DNA of 64,000 bases from Rhizobium herbae (lineage in GTDB: Bacteria > Pseudomonadota > Alphaproteobacteria > Rhizobiales > Rhizobiaceae). The notes under the pieces are model-generated. The model was not told the DNA's origin, searched no databases, and saw only the letters and a list, made by a program, of their open reading frames with translations. Of the stretch, positions 25,172 through 34,154 are shown one piece after another. The position numbers and the translations under genes were made by a program. Position 1 is the first letter of the stretch. The number at the start of each line of letters is the position of its first letter. The stretch spans positions 248,001 through 312,000 of the forward strand of contig NZ_JAEUAO010000003.1 of assembly GCF_019511375.1 (NCBI RefSeq). Reading direction: 5' to 3'.

Positions 25172-25963
25172 TCAGCCGCTTGTCCGCCAGCTCGGCTCCC
25201 GCTTCTCCAGAAAGGCCGAAATGCCCTCCTTCGCCTCAGCCGTCTCCCAGCTGTCTGCCAGACGTTCGATCGTCGCTTCGATGACGGCGTCGGTGATCCG
25301 CATGCCCAGCGATCGTGCCAGGGCCTTAGCGCGTCCGACGGCGCCGGGAGCCACCTGCAGATAAGGCTGTATCTCCGCCTCCATCGCCTTGTCGAGCACG
25401 GCCATCGGCACCACGCGCGTTACCAACCCGGCCGCATGCGCCTCATGCGCGCCGATGATCTTGCCGGACATGAACAGCGGCCGCGCGTGGCCTTCGCCAA
25501 TGCGGGCCACCACATAGGGGCTGATGGTCGCCGGGATCAGCCCGAGCCGGGTTTCCGTCAGCCCGAATTTCGCCGTGTCCGCTGCAATCGCAACGTCGGC
25601 AACGGCAAGCAGGCCGATGCCGCCGCCAAAGGCATTGCCGTGGACGCGGGCGATGACTGGCTTTTCCAGATCGTTCAACGCCTTGAACATCTGCGCCAGC
25701 CGCCGCGCCTCCGCCATCCGTGTCGCCCGGTCGGCCTCGACCTGCGCCTTCATCCAGCCGAGATCGCCACCGGCGCAGAAGCTTGTGCCCTCACCGGTCA
25801 CCTCGACGACGCGCACGAACCGGTCGATCTGCAGTTGCCCTGCCACATCCGTCAACTCGTCGATCATCGCGGCCGAGAGCGCATTGTGTTTCTCCGGGCG
25901 GCCAAGCGTCAGGCGCGCCACGCCCCGGTCATCGACAAACAGGTGAATCGTCTTGAACGTCAT
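25172..25963 (-). CDS. liuC: Methylglutaconyl-CoA hydratase (crotonase family)
   Basis: This enzyme hydrates 3-methylglutaconyl-CoA to HMG-CoA in leucine catabolism. The 263-residue crotonase has the first oxyanion-hole region in SFCAGGDLGWMKAQ and the second in HGNAFGGGIGLLAVADV, followed by FGLTETRLGLIPATISPYVV. It is the last gene of the liu operon, overlapping liuE by 4 bp (ATGA). The operon position makes the assignment to the leucine step firmer than sequence alone. Confidence 0.9.
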   Translation of the reverse strand: MTFKTIHLFVDDRGVARLTLGRPEKHNALSAAMIDELTDVAGQLQIDRFVRVVEVTGEGTSFCAGGDLGWMKAQVEADRATRMAEARRLAQMFKALNDLEKPVIARVHGNAFGGGIGLLAVADVAIAADTAKFGLTETRLGLIPATISPYVVARIGEGHARPLFMSGKIIGAHEAHAAGLVTRVVPMAVLDKAMEAEIQPYLQVAPGAVGRAKALARSLGMRITDAVIEATIERLADSWETAEAKEGISAFLEKREPSWRTSG

Positions 25964-26841
25964 GTGAAACTCCTCAACGCGCGCGCGAATTCCGCAGCCG
26001 TTGCGAGCGCGCCTTCGCTGAGACCCGTCTCGAACCCGCGGCCTTTCAAATAGCGATCGACCACCAGCGTATCGACGTTGCCCTTGGCGCCCGGTGCGTA
26101 TGGGCAGCCGCCCAAGCCGCCCACCGAAGCGTCGAACACGCGGATGCCGTGATCCAGCGCGACGCCGATATTGTCGAGCGCCCGTCCCGACGTATCGTGA
26201 AAATGTCCTGCCAGCCTGGCCGCGGGGATCGTCGCCAGCACCGCCGTCAACATGCGGTCGACCGCCTCCGGCGTCCCTCGGCCGATCGTATCGCCGAGAC
26301 TGATCTCGTAACAGCCGAGCTCCATGAGCTGTGCCGCGACATCGGCAGTGCTCGCCGGGGCAATTGCGCCTTCATATGGGCATTCTACCACGCAACTGAC
26401 ATAGCCGCGCATCGCAATGCCGTGCTTCCGTGCGGCCTTTGCCACCGGCACAAACCGCTCGATGCTCTCCGCTATGGAGCAATTGATATTGTGCCGCGAA
26501 AACCCCTCTGACGCCGAGGCAAAGATCGCTATCTCGTCCGCGCCGGCTGCAAGCGCTGCCTCGAACCCCTTCATGTTGGGGGTCAGAACCGTGTAGCGCA
26601 CCCCCGGTCGGCGTGAGATCCCGGCCATGACATCGGCTGCATCGGCCAGCTGCGGCACCCATTTCGGGCTGACGAAACTCGTCACCTCGATTCGCTCGAA
26701 CCCGCAAGCCGACAAGAGGTCGACGAACCTGATCTTGTCTGCAGTATCGATCGGCACCTTCTCGTTCTGTAGCCCGTCGCGCGGCGCCATCTCGACGATC
26801 GAGACGCGGTTCGACGCGCCGCCTGTATCCGTTCGTGACAT
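25960..26841 (-). CDS. liuE: Hydroxymethylglutaryl-CoA lyase
   Basis: The enzyme cleaves HMG-CoA to acetoacetate and acetyl-CoA, ending leucine breakdown. The 293-residue TIM-barrel has VEMAPRDGLQNEK with the conserved Arg-Asp, EVTSFVSPKWVPQLADA, and the catalytic-loop signature VGGLGGCPYAPGAKGNV with its cysteine. I choose the ATG at 26841, which shares one base with the liuD stop and has GAGG 7 nt upstream. A GTG one codon earlier is possible. Confidence 0.94.
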   Translation of the reverse strand: MSRTDTGGASNRVSIVEMAPRDGLQNEKVPIDTADKIRFVDLLSACGFERIEVTSFVSPKWVPQLADAADVMAGISRRPGVRYTVLTPNMKGFEAALAAGADEIAIFASASEGFSRHNINCSIAESIERFVPVAKAARKHGIAMRGYVSCVVECPYEGAIAPASTADVAAQLMELGCYEISLGDTIGRGTPEAVDRMLTAVLATIPAARLAGHFHDTSGRALDNIGVALDHGIRVFDASVGGLGGCPYAPGAKGNVDTLVVDRYLKGRGFETGLSEGALATAAEFARALRSFT

Positions 26842-28826
26842 CACGCGGCCTCGGGCTTCAGCGACAACAGGACCGTGCCCTCGGCCGTCTGGTCGCCCTC
26901 GGCGACATTCAGGCTGTCGACGACGCCGTCGCGGCTTGCCTTCAGCGTCAGTTCCATCTTCATCGCCTCCATGACGACCAACGCGTCACCTTTGGAAACA
27001 GCGTCTCCCGCCTGGACGCGCACCAGCTTGACCAGTCCCGGCATGGGCGCAACGACACGGTCGGTTCCGGCAGCATTTTCGGCTTCGCCATCCAGGGGAT
27101 CAGGCAGGTGGAAATCATGGGCCTGGCCGTCAAGCAGCAGAGTCAGACCGTGCGGGGTCTCCAGCAGCAGCAAGCGGAGCTGCCTGCCGTCGACCTCGGC
27201 ATGACAGCCCCCGTCGAAGCGGCCAAAAATGCGCACGGGCAGGACGCGGCCGCCGATATGAACCGCAAACAGATCGAGCCCTCGCGCTGCCACACGCAAG
27301 TCATGCCGCTCCCCACCATGATCAAGCGTCACCGTGCGCGTCGCCTGCCCCCAGATCTGCCAGTGGCCCAGCGACAGCCAGGGATCGTCGGCGGCCCGTT
27401 TCCGCAGGATGCCAAGTGACAGAACCGCCGCCAGCGCCACCGCTGCCGCATCGGGCGCTTCAGTCACCGCCAGGGTCTCGACCTCCCGGTCGATCAGGCC
27501 GGTGTCGGGATGGCCGGCTGCAAAGTCCTGCTGCTGGCTCAGGCGGCGAAGGAATTCGAGATTGTTGGCGACGCCGCCGATATGGCTCTGTCTCAGGCAC
27601 TCCGTCAGCCGGGCGAGCGCGGCGGCCCGGGTCGCGCCGTGCACTGTGAGTTTTGCAATCAGCGGATCGTAATAGGGACTGATGCGATCGCCCTGGCGGA
27701 CGCCCGCGTCGATCCGCACGTCGTCTTCCGGGAAGCTCAGATGCCACAGCGTGCCGGTCGACGGCATGAATCCGCGCGTCGGATCCTCGGCGTAGACGCG
27801 TGCCTCAAAGGCCCAGCCGTCGATCGCAAGCTCGGACTGCCGCTTCGGCAAAGGCTCGCCATTTGCCACCCGCAGCTGCCATTCGACCAGGTCGAGGCCG
27901 GTGATCGCTTCCGTCACCGGATGTTCCACCTGCAGCCGCGTGTTCATTTCCATGAAAAAGAACCTGTCCGGCTGCAGCCCATCGGAGACGTCGACGATGA
28001 ATTCGACCGTGCCTGCTCCCTGATAACCGATTGCCTGCGCCGCCCGAACGGCCGCCCCGCCCATGGCCATGCGCATCTCGGCCGTCATGCCCGGTGCCGG
28101 TGCCTCCTCGATCACCTTCTGGTGCCGTCGCTGCAAGGAGCAGTCGCGCTCGAACAGGTGCACGACATTGCCATCGCGGTCGCCGAAGACCTGGATTTCG
28201 ATGTGGCGGGGCCGCTGCAGATATTTCTCGATCAGCACGGCGCCGTCACCGAAGGCCGCTTCCGCCTCCCGCCGCGCCGCGTCGAGCGCCGCACCGAAAT
28301 CTTCCGGCCGGTCGACCCGTCGCATGCCTTTGCCGCCTCCGCCAGCCCGCGCCTTGATCAGAACGGGGAAGCCAATGTCGGTGGCTTTTTCGGTCAGGAA
28401 GGCAGTGTCCTGATTGTCCCCATGATATCCTGGAACGACAGGTACGCCGGATTGCTCCATCAGCGCCTTGGCCGCATCCTTCAAACCCATGGCCCGGATG
28501 GCCGCTGGGGAAGGCCCGATGAAGGCCATTCCCGCCGCCTCGACCGCCTCGGCGAAATCCGCATTTTCCGAGAGGAACCCATAGCCCGGGTGGATCGCCT
28601 GGGCACCACACCGTTGCGCGACACCGATGATGCGCTCGATCGAAAGATAGCTCTCGGCGGCAACGGCGCCGCCGATGCGGAAGGCCTCATCGGCCATTTC
28701 CACGTGAAGCGCACCGGCGTCGGCATCGGAATAGACCGCTGCCGTTCGGATGCCGAGGCGTTTGGCCGTGCGGATGATGCGGCAGGCGATTTCACCGCGG
28801 TTGGCAATGAGTATCTTCGAAAACAT
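26841..28826 (-). CDS. liuD: Methylcrotonyl-CoA carboxylase, biotin carboxylase/carrier subunit
   Basis: This subunit carboxylates its own biotin with ATP and bicarbonate for carboxylation of 3-methylcrotonyl-CoA. The 661-residue protein has the biotin carboxylase N-terminal domain (FSKILIANRGEIACRII) and the ATP-grasp glycine loop (KARAGGGGKGMRRV). It also has EMNTRLQVEHPVTEAITGLD and a C-terminal biotinyl domain with VVMEAMKMEL, where biotin attaches to about Lys623. The length is normal. It starts 12 bp after the RidA-like gene. Confidence 0.95.
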   Translation of the reverse strand: MFSKILIANRGEIACRIIRTAKRLGIRTAAVYSDADAGALHVEMADEAFRIGGAVAAESYLSIERIIGVAQRCGAQAIHPGYGFLSENADFAEAVEAAGMAFIGPSPAAIRAMGLKDAAKALMEQSGVPVVPGYHGDNQDTAFLTEKATDIGFPVLIKARAGGGGKGMRRVDRPEDFGAALDAARREAEAAFGDGAVLIEKYLQRPRHIEIQVFGDRDGNVVHLFERDCSLQRRHQKVIEEAPAPGMTAEMRMAMGGAAVRAAQAIGYQGAGTVEFIVDVSDGLQPDRFFFMEMNTRLQVEHPVTEAITGLDLVEWQLRVANGEPLPKRQSELAIDGWAFEARVYAEDPTRGFMPSTGTLWHLSFPEDDVRIDAGVRQGDRISPYYDPLIAKLTVHGATRAAALARLTECLRQSHIGGVANNLEFLRRLSQQQDFAAGHPDTGLIDREVETLAVTEAPDAAAVALAAVLSLGILRKRAADDPWLSLGHWQIWGQATRTVTLDHGGERHDLRVAARGLDLFAVHIGGRVLPVRIFGRFDGGCHAEVDGRQLRLLLLETPHGLTLLLDGQAHDFHLPDPLDGEAENAAGTDRVVAPMPGLVKLVRVQAGDAVSKGDALVVMEAMKMELTLKASRDGVVDSLNVAEGDQTAEGTVLLSLKPEAA

Positions 28827-28838
28827 GGTGTATCCCGG

Positions 28839-29222
28839 TTACTGCGCGGCCACGACTTCGACCTCGAGAAGCCAGGCCCCGTCAAAAATACCGGCGATCA
28901 CCACCGTCATCGCCGGCGCCAGGCTGCCGAGATACTCGCTGCGGATCTCGCGATTGGCCGAGGTGTGATGCCTGTCGGCAAGATAGGTCGTCACTTTGAC
29001 GATATCCGCCTTCGTCATCCCCGCGGCCTTCAGCTGCGCATCGACGTTGAGCCAGACCTGGCGGGCCTGCGCCTCGAAGCCCGCCGGCACGACGTCGTCG
29101 GACGACGCCGGGATCTGGCCGCTGACGAGCAGCAACCGCTGGAAATCCTCGAGCCGGACGGCCTGCGAATAGCCGCCCCGGGGTTGAGGGGCATTCTTGG
29201 CATTGAAAGCTTCGCGTTTCAT
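28839..29222 (-). CDS. RidA-family protein inside the leucine operon
   Basis: The 127-residue protein shows family segments PQPRGGYSQAV, LLLVSGQIP, QARQVWLNVDAQLKAAGMTK and VKVTTYLADR. RidA proteins hydrolyse reactive enamines/imines. Other family members bind or hydrolyse different small molecules. The arginine that typifies true RidA near the C-terminus is not obvious here, so it may belong to another subgroup. It sits between liuB (10 bp) and liuD (12 bp), which strongly suggests co-expression. The start at 29222 gives the usual family length. Confidence 0.85.
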   Translation of the reverse strand: MKREAFNAKNAPQPRGGYSQAVRLEDFQRLLLVSGQIPASSDDVVPAGFEAQARQVWLNVDAQLKAAGMTKADIVKVTTYLADRHHTSANREIRSEYLGSLAPAMTVVIAGIFDGAWLLEVEVVAAQ

Positions 29223-29232
29223 TGTCGTCTCC

Positions 29233-30840
29233 TCACATCCTGAACAGGCCAAAACGGGTATCGTCGATCGGTGCATTCAAGGTCACCGATAGGGAGAGCG
29301 CCAGCACGTCGCGGCTCTTTCGCGGATCGATGATGCCATCGTCCCAAAGCCGTGCCGAAGCATAGAGAGGATGGCTTTGGGTCTCGAACAGGTTGAGCAC
29401 CGGCTGCTTGAATTTCGCCTCGTCTTCTTCGCTCCAGGGGGTGCCTGCCCGCTTCAGCGCATCGCCGCGCACGGTGGCGAGCACGCCCGCCGCCTGCTCG
29501 CCGCCCATCACCGAAATCCGGCTGTTCGGCCAGGTCCAGAGGAAGCGCGGCGAAAACGCCCGGCCGCCCATGCCGTAGTTGCCGGCACCGAAGGAGCCGC
29601 CGACCAGCATGGTGATCTTCGGCACCTTCGTCGTCGCCACTGCCGTCACCAATTTGGCGCCGTGCTTGGCGATGCCTTCCGTCTCGTATTTCCGCCCGAC
29701 CATGAAGCCGGTGATGTTCTGCAGGAAAACGAGCGGAATCTTGCGCTGGGAACACAATTCGACGAAATGCGTGCCCTTTAGCGCCGATTCCGAAAACAGC
29801 ACGCCGTTATTGGCGATGATGCCGACGGGAATGCCGTGCACATGGGCAAAGCCGCAGACCAGCGTCGTGCCGTAGCGCGCCTTGAACTCGTCAAGCCGCG
29901 AGCCGTCGACCATGCGGGCGATCACCTCGCGAATGTCATAGGGCGTGCGCAGGTCGAACGGCACGATGCCGGCTATGTCGTCGGGATCGTAGATCGGATT
30001 CTCCGGCGCCTGCCGCTCCACGGTCGTAATCACCGGCCGATTGAGGTTGGCGACGGCGCGGCGCGCCAAAGCGAGCGCATGCGCATCATCGCGCGCCAGG
30101 TGGTCGGCGACGCCGGAAAGTCGCGTATGCACGTCTCCGCCACCGAGATCCTCCGACGAGACGATCTCGCCGGTCGCCGCGCGCACCAGCGGTGGGCCGG
30201 CCAGAAAAATGGTGCCCTGCCCCTCGACGATGATCGCCTCGTCCGACATCGCCGGCACATAGGCGCCGCCCGCCGTACACGAACCCATCACGACGGCGAT
30301 CTGCGGAATGCCGGCGGCCGACATATTGGCCTGATTGTAGAAAATACGGCCGAAATGGTCGCGGTCGGGAAAGACCTCATCCTGGTTCGGCAGATTGGCA
30401 CCGCCGGAATCGACAAGATAGATGCAGGGCAGGTTGTTTTCGGCGGCGATCTCCTGTGCCCGCAGATGCTTCTTCACCGTCATCGGATAATAGGTGCCGC
30501 CTTTGACCGTCGCATCATTGCAGACGATCATGCAGTCGCGGCCGGAAACGCGGCCAATGCCGGTGATCAGGCCGGCTGCCGGCGCATCGCCATTGTAGAG
30601 CCCGTGGGCGGCGGTCATGCCCGTTTCAAGGAACGGTGTTGCCGGATCGAGCAGCTGGGCCACGCGCTCGCGCGGCAGCAACTTGCCGCGGCTGACATGA
30701 CGGTCGCGCGCCACCTCGCCGCCGCCGCCAGCTGCCAAAAGCGCCGCCTCTTCCACCACGCGCATCGCTTCGGCCATCGCCGCGCTGTTGGCGCGGAATG
30801 CCTCCGTAGACGTTGAAATCTGCGATTTCAGAACAGCCAT
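29233..30840 (-). CDS. liuB: Methylcrotonyl-CoA carboxylase, carboxyltransferase subunit
   Basis: This subunit transfers CO2 from carboxybiotin to 3-methylcrotonyl-CoA. The 535-residue protein has the carboxyltransferase segments [56 protein letters not shown] and [16 protein letters not shown], ending with [11 protein letters not shown]-type sequence. The length agrees with the family. It follows liuA by 76 bp and precedes the RidA-like gene. Confidence 0.95.
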   Translation of the reverse strand: MAVLKSQISTSTEAFRANSAAMAEAMRVVEEAALLAAGGGGEVARDRHVSRGKLLPRERVAQLLDPATPFLETGMTAAHGLYNGDAPAAGLITGIGRVSGRDCMIVCNDATVKGGTYYPMTVKKHLRAQEIAAENNLPCIYLVDSGGANLPNQDEVFPDRDHFGRIFYNQANMSAAGIPQIAVVMGSCTAGGAYVPAMSDEAIIVEGQGTIFLAGPPLVRAATGEIVSSEDLGGGDVHTRLSGVADHLARDDAHALALARRAVANLNRPVITTVERQAPENPIYDPDDIAGIVPFDLRTPYDIREVIARMVDGSRLDEFKARYGTTLVCGFAHVHGIPVGIIANNGVLFSESALKGTHFVELCSQRKIPLVFLQNITGFMVGRKYETEGIAKHGAKLVTAVATTKVPKITMLVGGSFGAGNYGMGGRAFSPRFLWTWPNSRISVMGGEQAAGVLATVRGDALKRAGTPWSEEDEAKFKQPVLNLFETQSHPLYASARLWDDGIIDPRKSRDVLALSLSVTLNAPIDDTRFGLFRM

Positions 30841-30916
30841 TCATCCCCCGATCGACCCAACATCCGGTAGTGGTCCCCCTATATCTGAAGCAACGGCCCG
30901 ATCCGTGCCTCTGGTG

Positions 30917-32080
30917 CTATGCCGTCTCGCCGAACAGCTCCCTGCCGATCAGCATGCGTCGTATCTCTGAGGTTCCCGCGCCGATCTCGTAGAGTTTCGC
31001 GTCCCTCAGCAACCGGCCCGCCGGATAATCATTCGTATAGCCGTTGCCGCCCAGCACCTGGATGGTTTCGAGCGCCAGCGCCGTTGCCCGCTCAGCGGCG
31101 TAGAGGATACAGCCGGCAGCATCCTTGCGTGTCGTCTCGCCCCGGTCGCAGGCTGCCGCCACGGCATAGACATAGGCGCGCGCCGCGTTCAGCGTCACAT
31201 ACATGTCGGCGATCTTGCCTTGCATCAGTTGGAATTCTCCGATCGGCTGACCGAACTGCTTTCTTTCATGCAGATAGGGGAGTGCCGCGTCGAGGCAAGC
31301 GGCCATGATCCCGAGCGGCCCCGCCGAAAGCACGACGCGCTCATAGTCCAGCCCCGACATCAGGATCCGCACGCCACCGCCGACGGCTCCCAGCACGTTG
31401 TCCTCCGGCACTTCGCAATCCGCAAAGATCAGTTCGCAGGTGTTGGAGCCGCGCATCCCAAGCTTGTCGAGCTTCTGGCCGGTCGAGAAACCGGCAAATG
31501 TCTTTTCAATGAGAAACGCAGTGATGCCGCGCGCGCCGGCTTGCGGATCGGTCTTGGCATAGACCACGAGCACATCGGCATCCGGGCCGTTGGTGATCCA
31601 CATCTTGTTGCCGTTGAGCACATAGCGGTCGCCGCGCCTGTCAGCCCTGAGCTTCATGGAAACGACATCGGAGCCGGCGCCGGGTTCCGACATCGCCAGC
31701 GCGCCCACATGCTCGCCGGAAATGAGCTTCGGCAGATAACGGGCTTTCTGCGCATCCGAGCCGTTGCGGTTGATCTGATTGACGCAGAGATTGGAATGCG
31801 CGCCGTAGCTTAAACCGACCGACGCCGAGGCGCGGCTGATTTCCTCCATGGCGACGCAATGGGCAAGATAGCCAAGCCCGCTGCCGCCATAGGCCTCATC
31901 CGCGGTGATGCCGAGCAACCCGAGATCACCCATTTCCCGCCACAGCGGCGCCGGAAAGCTGTTGTCCCGGTCGATGTCGGCCGCCCGCGGCGCGATGCGC
32001 TCGCCGGCGAATCGGCGCACGGTGTCGCGCAGGATCTCGATCTCTTCGCCCAGAGCAAAGCTCAAACCGCCTGAATACAT
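30917..32080 (-). CDS. liuA: Isovaleryl-CoA dehydrogenase
   Basis: This FAD enzyme oxidises isovaleryl-CoA to 3-methylcrotonyl-CoA, the entry to the pathway encoded downstream. The 387-residue acyl-CoA dehydrogenase has [20 protein letters not shown] and the substrate/FAD regions [14 protein letters not shown] and [20 protein letters not shown]. It ends with [19 protein letters not shown]. It is the first gene of the six-gene liu operon, and its promoter should lie in 32081-32442. No MerR-type LiuR regulator gene is seen beside it. Confidence 0.93.
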   Translation of the reverse strand: MYSGGLSFALGEEIEILRDTVRRFAGERIAPRAADIDRDNSFPAPLWREMGDLGLLGITADEAYGGSGLGYLAHCVAMEEISRASASVGLSYGAHSNLCVNQINRNGSDAQKARYLPKLISGEHVGALAMSEPGAGSDVVSMKLRADRRGDRYVLNGNKMWITNGPDADVLVVYAKTDPQAGARGITAFLIEKTFAGFSTGQKLDKLGMRGSNTCELIFADCEVPEDNVLGAVGGGVRILMSGLDYERVVLSAGPLGIMAACLDAALPYLHERKQFGQPIGEFQLMQGKIADMYVTLNAARAYVYAVAAACDRGETTRKDAAGCILYAAERATALALETIQVLGGNGYTNDYPAGRLLRDAKLYEIGAGTSEIRRMLIGRELFGETA

Positions 32081-32442
32081 CGGGTCTCCTCCCCTATCAC
32101 GTCACGCCGTCTTCGCGGTCCCCACGGGTGAGACGCAGACGACACCCACCGCGGCGTCGCCGGCGCACTTGGCGAACACCTGCACTCCTCCCGGGCCGCA
32201 GCGATCGAATTGGGCCGGCCAATGGACTCCTCTTCGATTTCGCCGGTACCGATTTCGACACTATCACACCCGCCCGACAATTTCCGAACCAAGACAGGGG
32301 CTTGGACGCACGTTTTGCAAAAATCGTGGTGCGGAATCGTTGTTAGGATTGCAATGCCGTCCCATTGGGCCTGCCATTGCCCTTGCGCGAGACCGCCATA
32401 GGCTCCAAGACGAGACGGCAGGATTCGACACTGGACAAACAC
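32081..32442. other. Divergent intergenic region upstream of liuA
   Basis: These 362 bp separate liuA (minus) and the flavoprotein gene (plus). They must hold the liu operon promoter. I see no convincing coding frame, no strong inverted repeat and no clear sigma-70 hexamer pair. Confidence 0.4.
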
Positions 32443-33648
32443 ATGACGGCAAAGCAGATCGCGATCATTGGCGGCGGGCCGGCAGGGCTGGCGGCAGCGG
32501 AGGTGCTGTCACTGTCCGGGCATGCGGTCACGGTCTATGAAGCCATGCCGACCTTTGGCCGCAAATTCCTGCTCGCCGGAAAGTCCGGACTGAACATCAC
32601 GCATTCCGAGGATTACGAGCGCTTCGCCAGCCGTTTCGGCGTCGCGTGCGAGCGACTGCGCCCCGCGCTCGATGCCTTTACTCCCGCGGACGTGCGGGCA
32701 TGGGCGTCCGGGCTCGGCACGGAAACCTTCGTCGGCACGTCGGGCCGCGTTTTCCCGAAAGTGATGAAGGCATCGCCGCTTCTGCGTGCCTGGCTCGGGC
32801 GGCTGGAGGCGCAAGGCGTGACGCTCTTCACGCGCCATCGCTGGACGGGTTTTGCGGACGATGGTCTCGTCTTTGAAACGCCAGATGGAAGAACAATTGT
32901 CCGCAGCGACGCCACACTGCTTGCCCTCGGCGGCGCCAGCTGGCCGCGGCTGGGCTCCGATGGTTCCTGGACCACGCTGTTGCGCGACAAGGGCGTTGAA
33001 ATAGCCGACCTTCAGCCCGCCAATTGCGGCTTCGACGTGGCCTGGAGCGACGTCTTCAAGGACCGTTTCGCCGGTGCGCCGCTGAAAGCGGTCGCCACGA
33101 CCTCCGACGCCGGCACCTTTCCCGGCGAATTCGTCATCACCTCCCATGGCATCGAAGGCAGCCTTGTCTACGCGCATGCGGCTGCCTTGCGCGACCGGCT
33201 GAGCCGGGACGGCCGGGCGATGCTCGTCATCGATCTCGCACCGGGAAGAAGTATCGAACGCCTGGCGAAAGACCTCGCGCGGCAGGAGGCAAAGGCCAGC
33301 CTTTCCAACCGCCTGCGCAAGGGCGCCGGGCTGGAGGGCGTCAAATCCGCCTTGCTGCGGGAACTCGCGCCCGACGCCACCGATCCGGAACGACTGGCGC
33401 GATCGATCAAGGCGCTGCCGATACCGCTGCTCGGGCCGCGCCCGCTCGCCGAAGCGATTTCATCGGCCGGCGGTGTCCGTCTCGACGATCTCGACGAGCG
33501 ATATATGCTCAAGGCGCTTCCCGGCGTCTTCGCTGCCGGAGAGATGCTGGATTGGGAGGCGCCCACCGGTGGGTATCTGCTGACGGCCTGCTTTGCCACC
33601 GGTCGCACCGCCGCGCGCGGCATCCTCGCGTGGCTGCATGCCAGGTGA
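32443..33648 (+). CDS. HI0933/BaiN-family flavoprotein (TIGR03862 type)
   Basis: The 401-residue protein has the FAD-binding N-terminus IAIIGGGPAGLAAAEVLS and FGRKFLLAGKSGLNITHSE, the latter diagnostic of the HI0933-like family. It also has LLALGGASWPRLGSDGSW and the C-terminal FAD segment DWEAPTGGYLLTACFATG. It is probably a cytoplasmic NAD(P)/FAD oxidoreductase of unknown substrate. The start at 32443 begins exactly at the Rossmann strand. No clear Shine-Dalgarno is visible, and a longer frame reaches to 32365. It ends 6 bp from the convergent DUF4174 gene. Confidence 0.88.
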   Translation: MTAKQIAIIGGGPAGLAAAEVLSLSGHAVTVYEAMPTFGRKFLLAGKSGLNITHSEDYERFASRFGVACERLRPALDAFTPADVRAWASGLGTETFVGTSGRVFPKVMKASPLLRAWLGRLEAQGVTLFTRHRWTGFADDGLVFETPDGRTIVRSDATLLALGGASWPRLGSDGSWTTLLRDKGVEIADLQPANCGFDVAWSDVFKDRFAGAPLKAVATTSDAGTFPGEFVITSHGIEGSLVYAHAAALRDRLSRDGRAMLVIDLAPGRSIERLAKDLARQEAKASLSNRLRKGAGLEGVKSALLRELAPDATDPERLARSIKALPIPLLGPRPLAEAISSAGGVRLDDLDERYMLKALPGVFAAGEMLDWEAPTGGYLLTACFATGRTAARGILAWLHAR

Positions 33649-33654
33649 CGAGCT

Positions 33655-34068
33655 TCAGCCGGGGGTTTCCAGTGCGGGTCCCTGGTCGATCAGTTCGAAG
33701 ATGGTCGAGACGGGCACCACCTGGTTCGCCCGAAGCTTGACCGACCCATCCATCCCGACAAGCACCAGGGCAAAGTCGCCATCGGCGACATCGAGATCAT
33801 AGCGGATGGCATGGGGGTTGAGATCATAATGCGGTCCGAACAGAACCTTCACGTCGTCGTGGCCGACCTCCAGCACTATCAGGTCGCGCTCGCGCAGTCC
33901 TTCCGTTTCAGCCAGCAGCCTGTCTGCCTGGCGCTTCGCTTCGTCGGGATGATCGCCGGGAAAGATGATGAGAACCCGGTGGCGCCATTCGAAATCGACA
34001 AGGCTTTCTCCGCCATGCTGCGGATCGATCCCCGTGCCGAGCATAGCGGCGGTCAGAGATTTCAGCAT
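33655..34068 (-). CDS. DUF4174-domain protein
   Basis: The 137-residue product has the pattern of DUF4174 proteins: EWRHRVLIIFPGDHPDEAKR, then LRERDLIVLEV, and near the end LVLVGMDGSVKLR followed by IFELIDQGP. The order resembles a thioredoxin-like fold without the CxxC pair. I choose the ATG at 34068 (GAGG 8 nt upstream). Longer starts at 34098 and a TTG at 34116 lack a ribosome binding site. No signal peptide is evident with this start. Function unknown. Confidence 0.75.
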   Translation of the reverse strand: MLKSLTAAMLGTGIDPQHGGESLVDFEWRHRVLIIFPGDHPDEAKRQADRLLAETEGLRERDLIVLEVGHDDVKVLFGPHYDLNPHAIRYDLDVADGDFALVLVGMDGSVKLRANQVVPVSTIFELIDQGPALETPG

Positions 34069-34154
34069 TGCCTTGATCCTCGTATCATTGAATTCCATGA
34101 GGAGACAAACCGGCAAACCGCTTTTTGGTTCCGGATTTTCGACCCGGCATGGAG

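Noticed and set aside
27510-29243. 577-codon plus-strand frame opposite liuD and the RidA-like gene
   Set aside because: It lies opposite a clear biotin carboxylase and has no recognisable domain.
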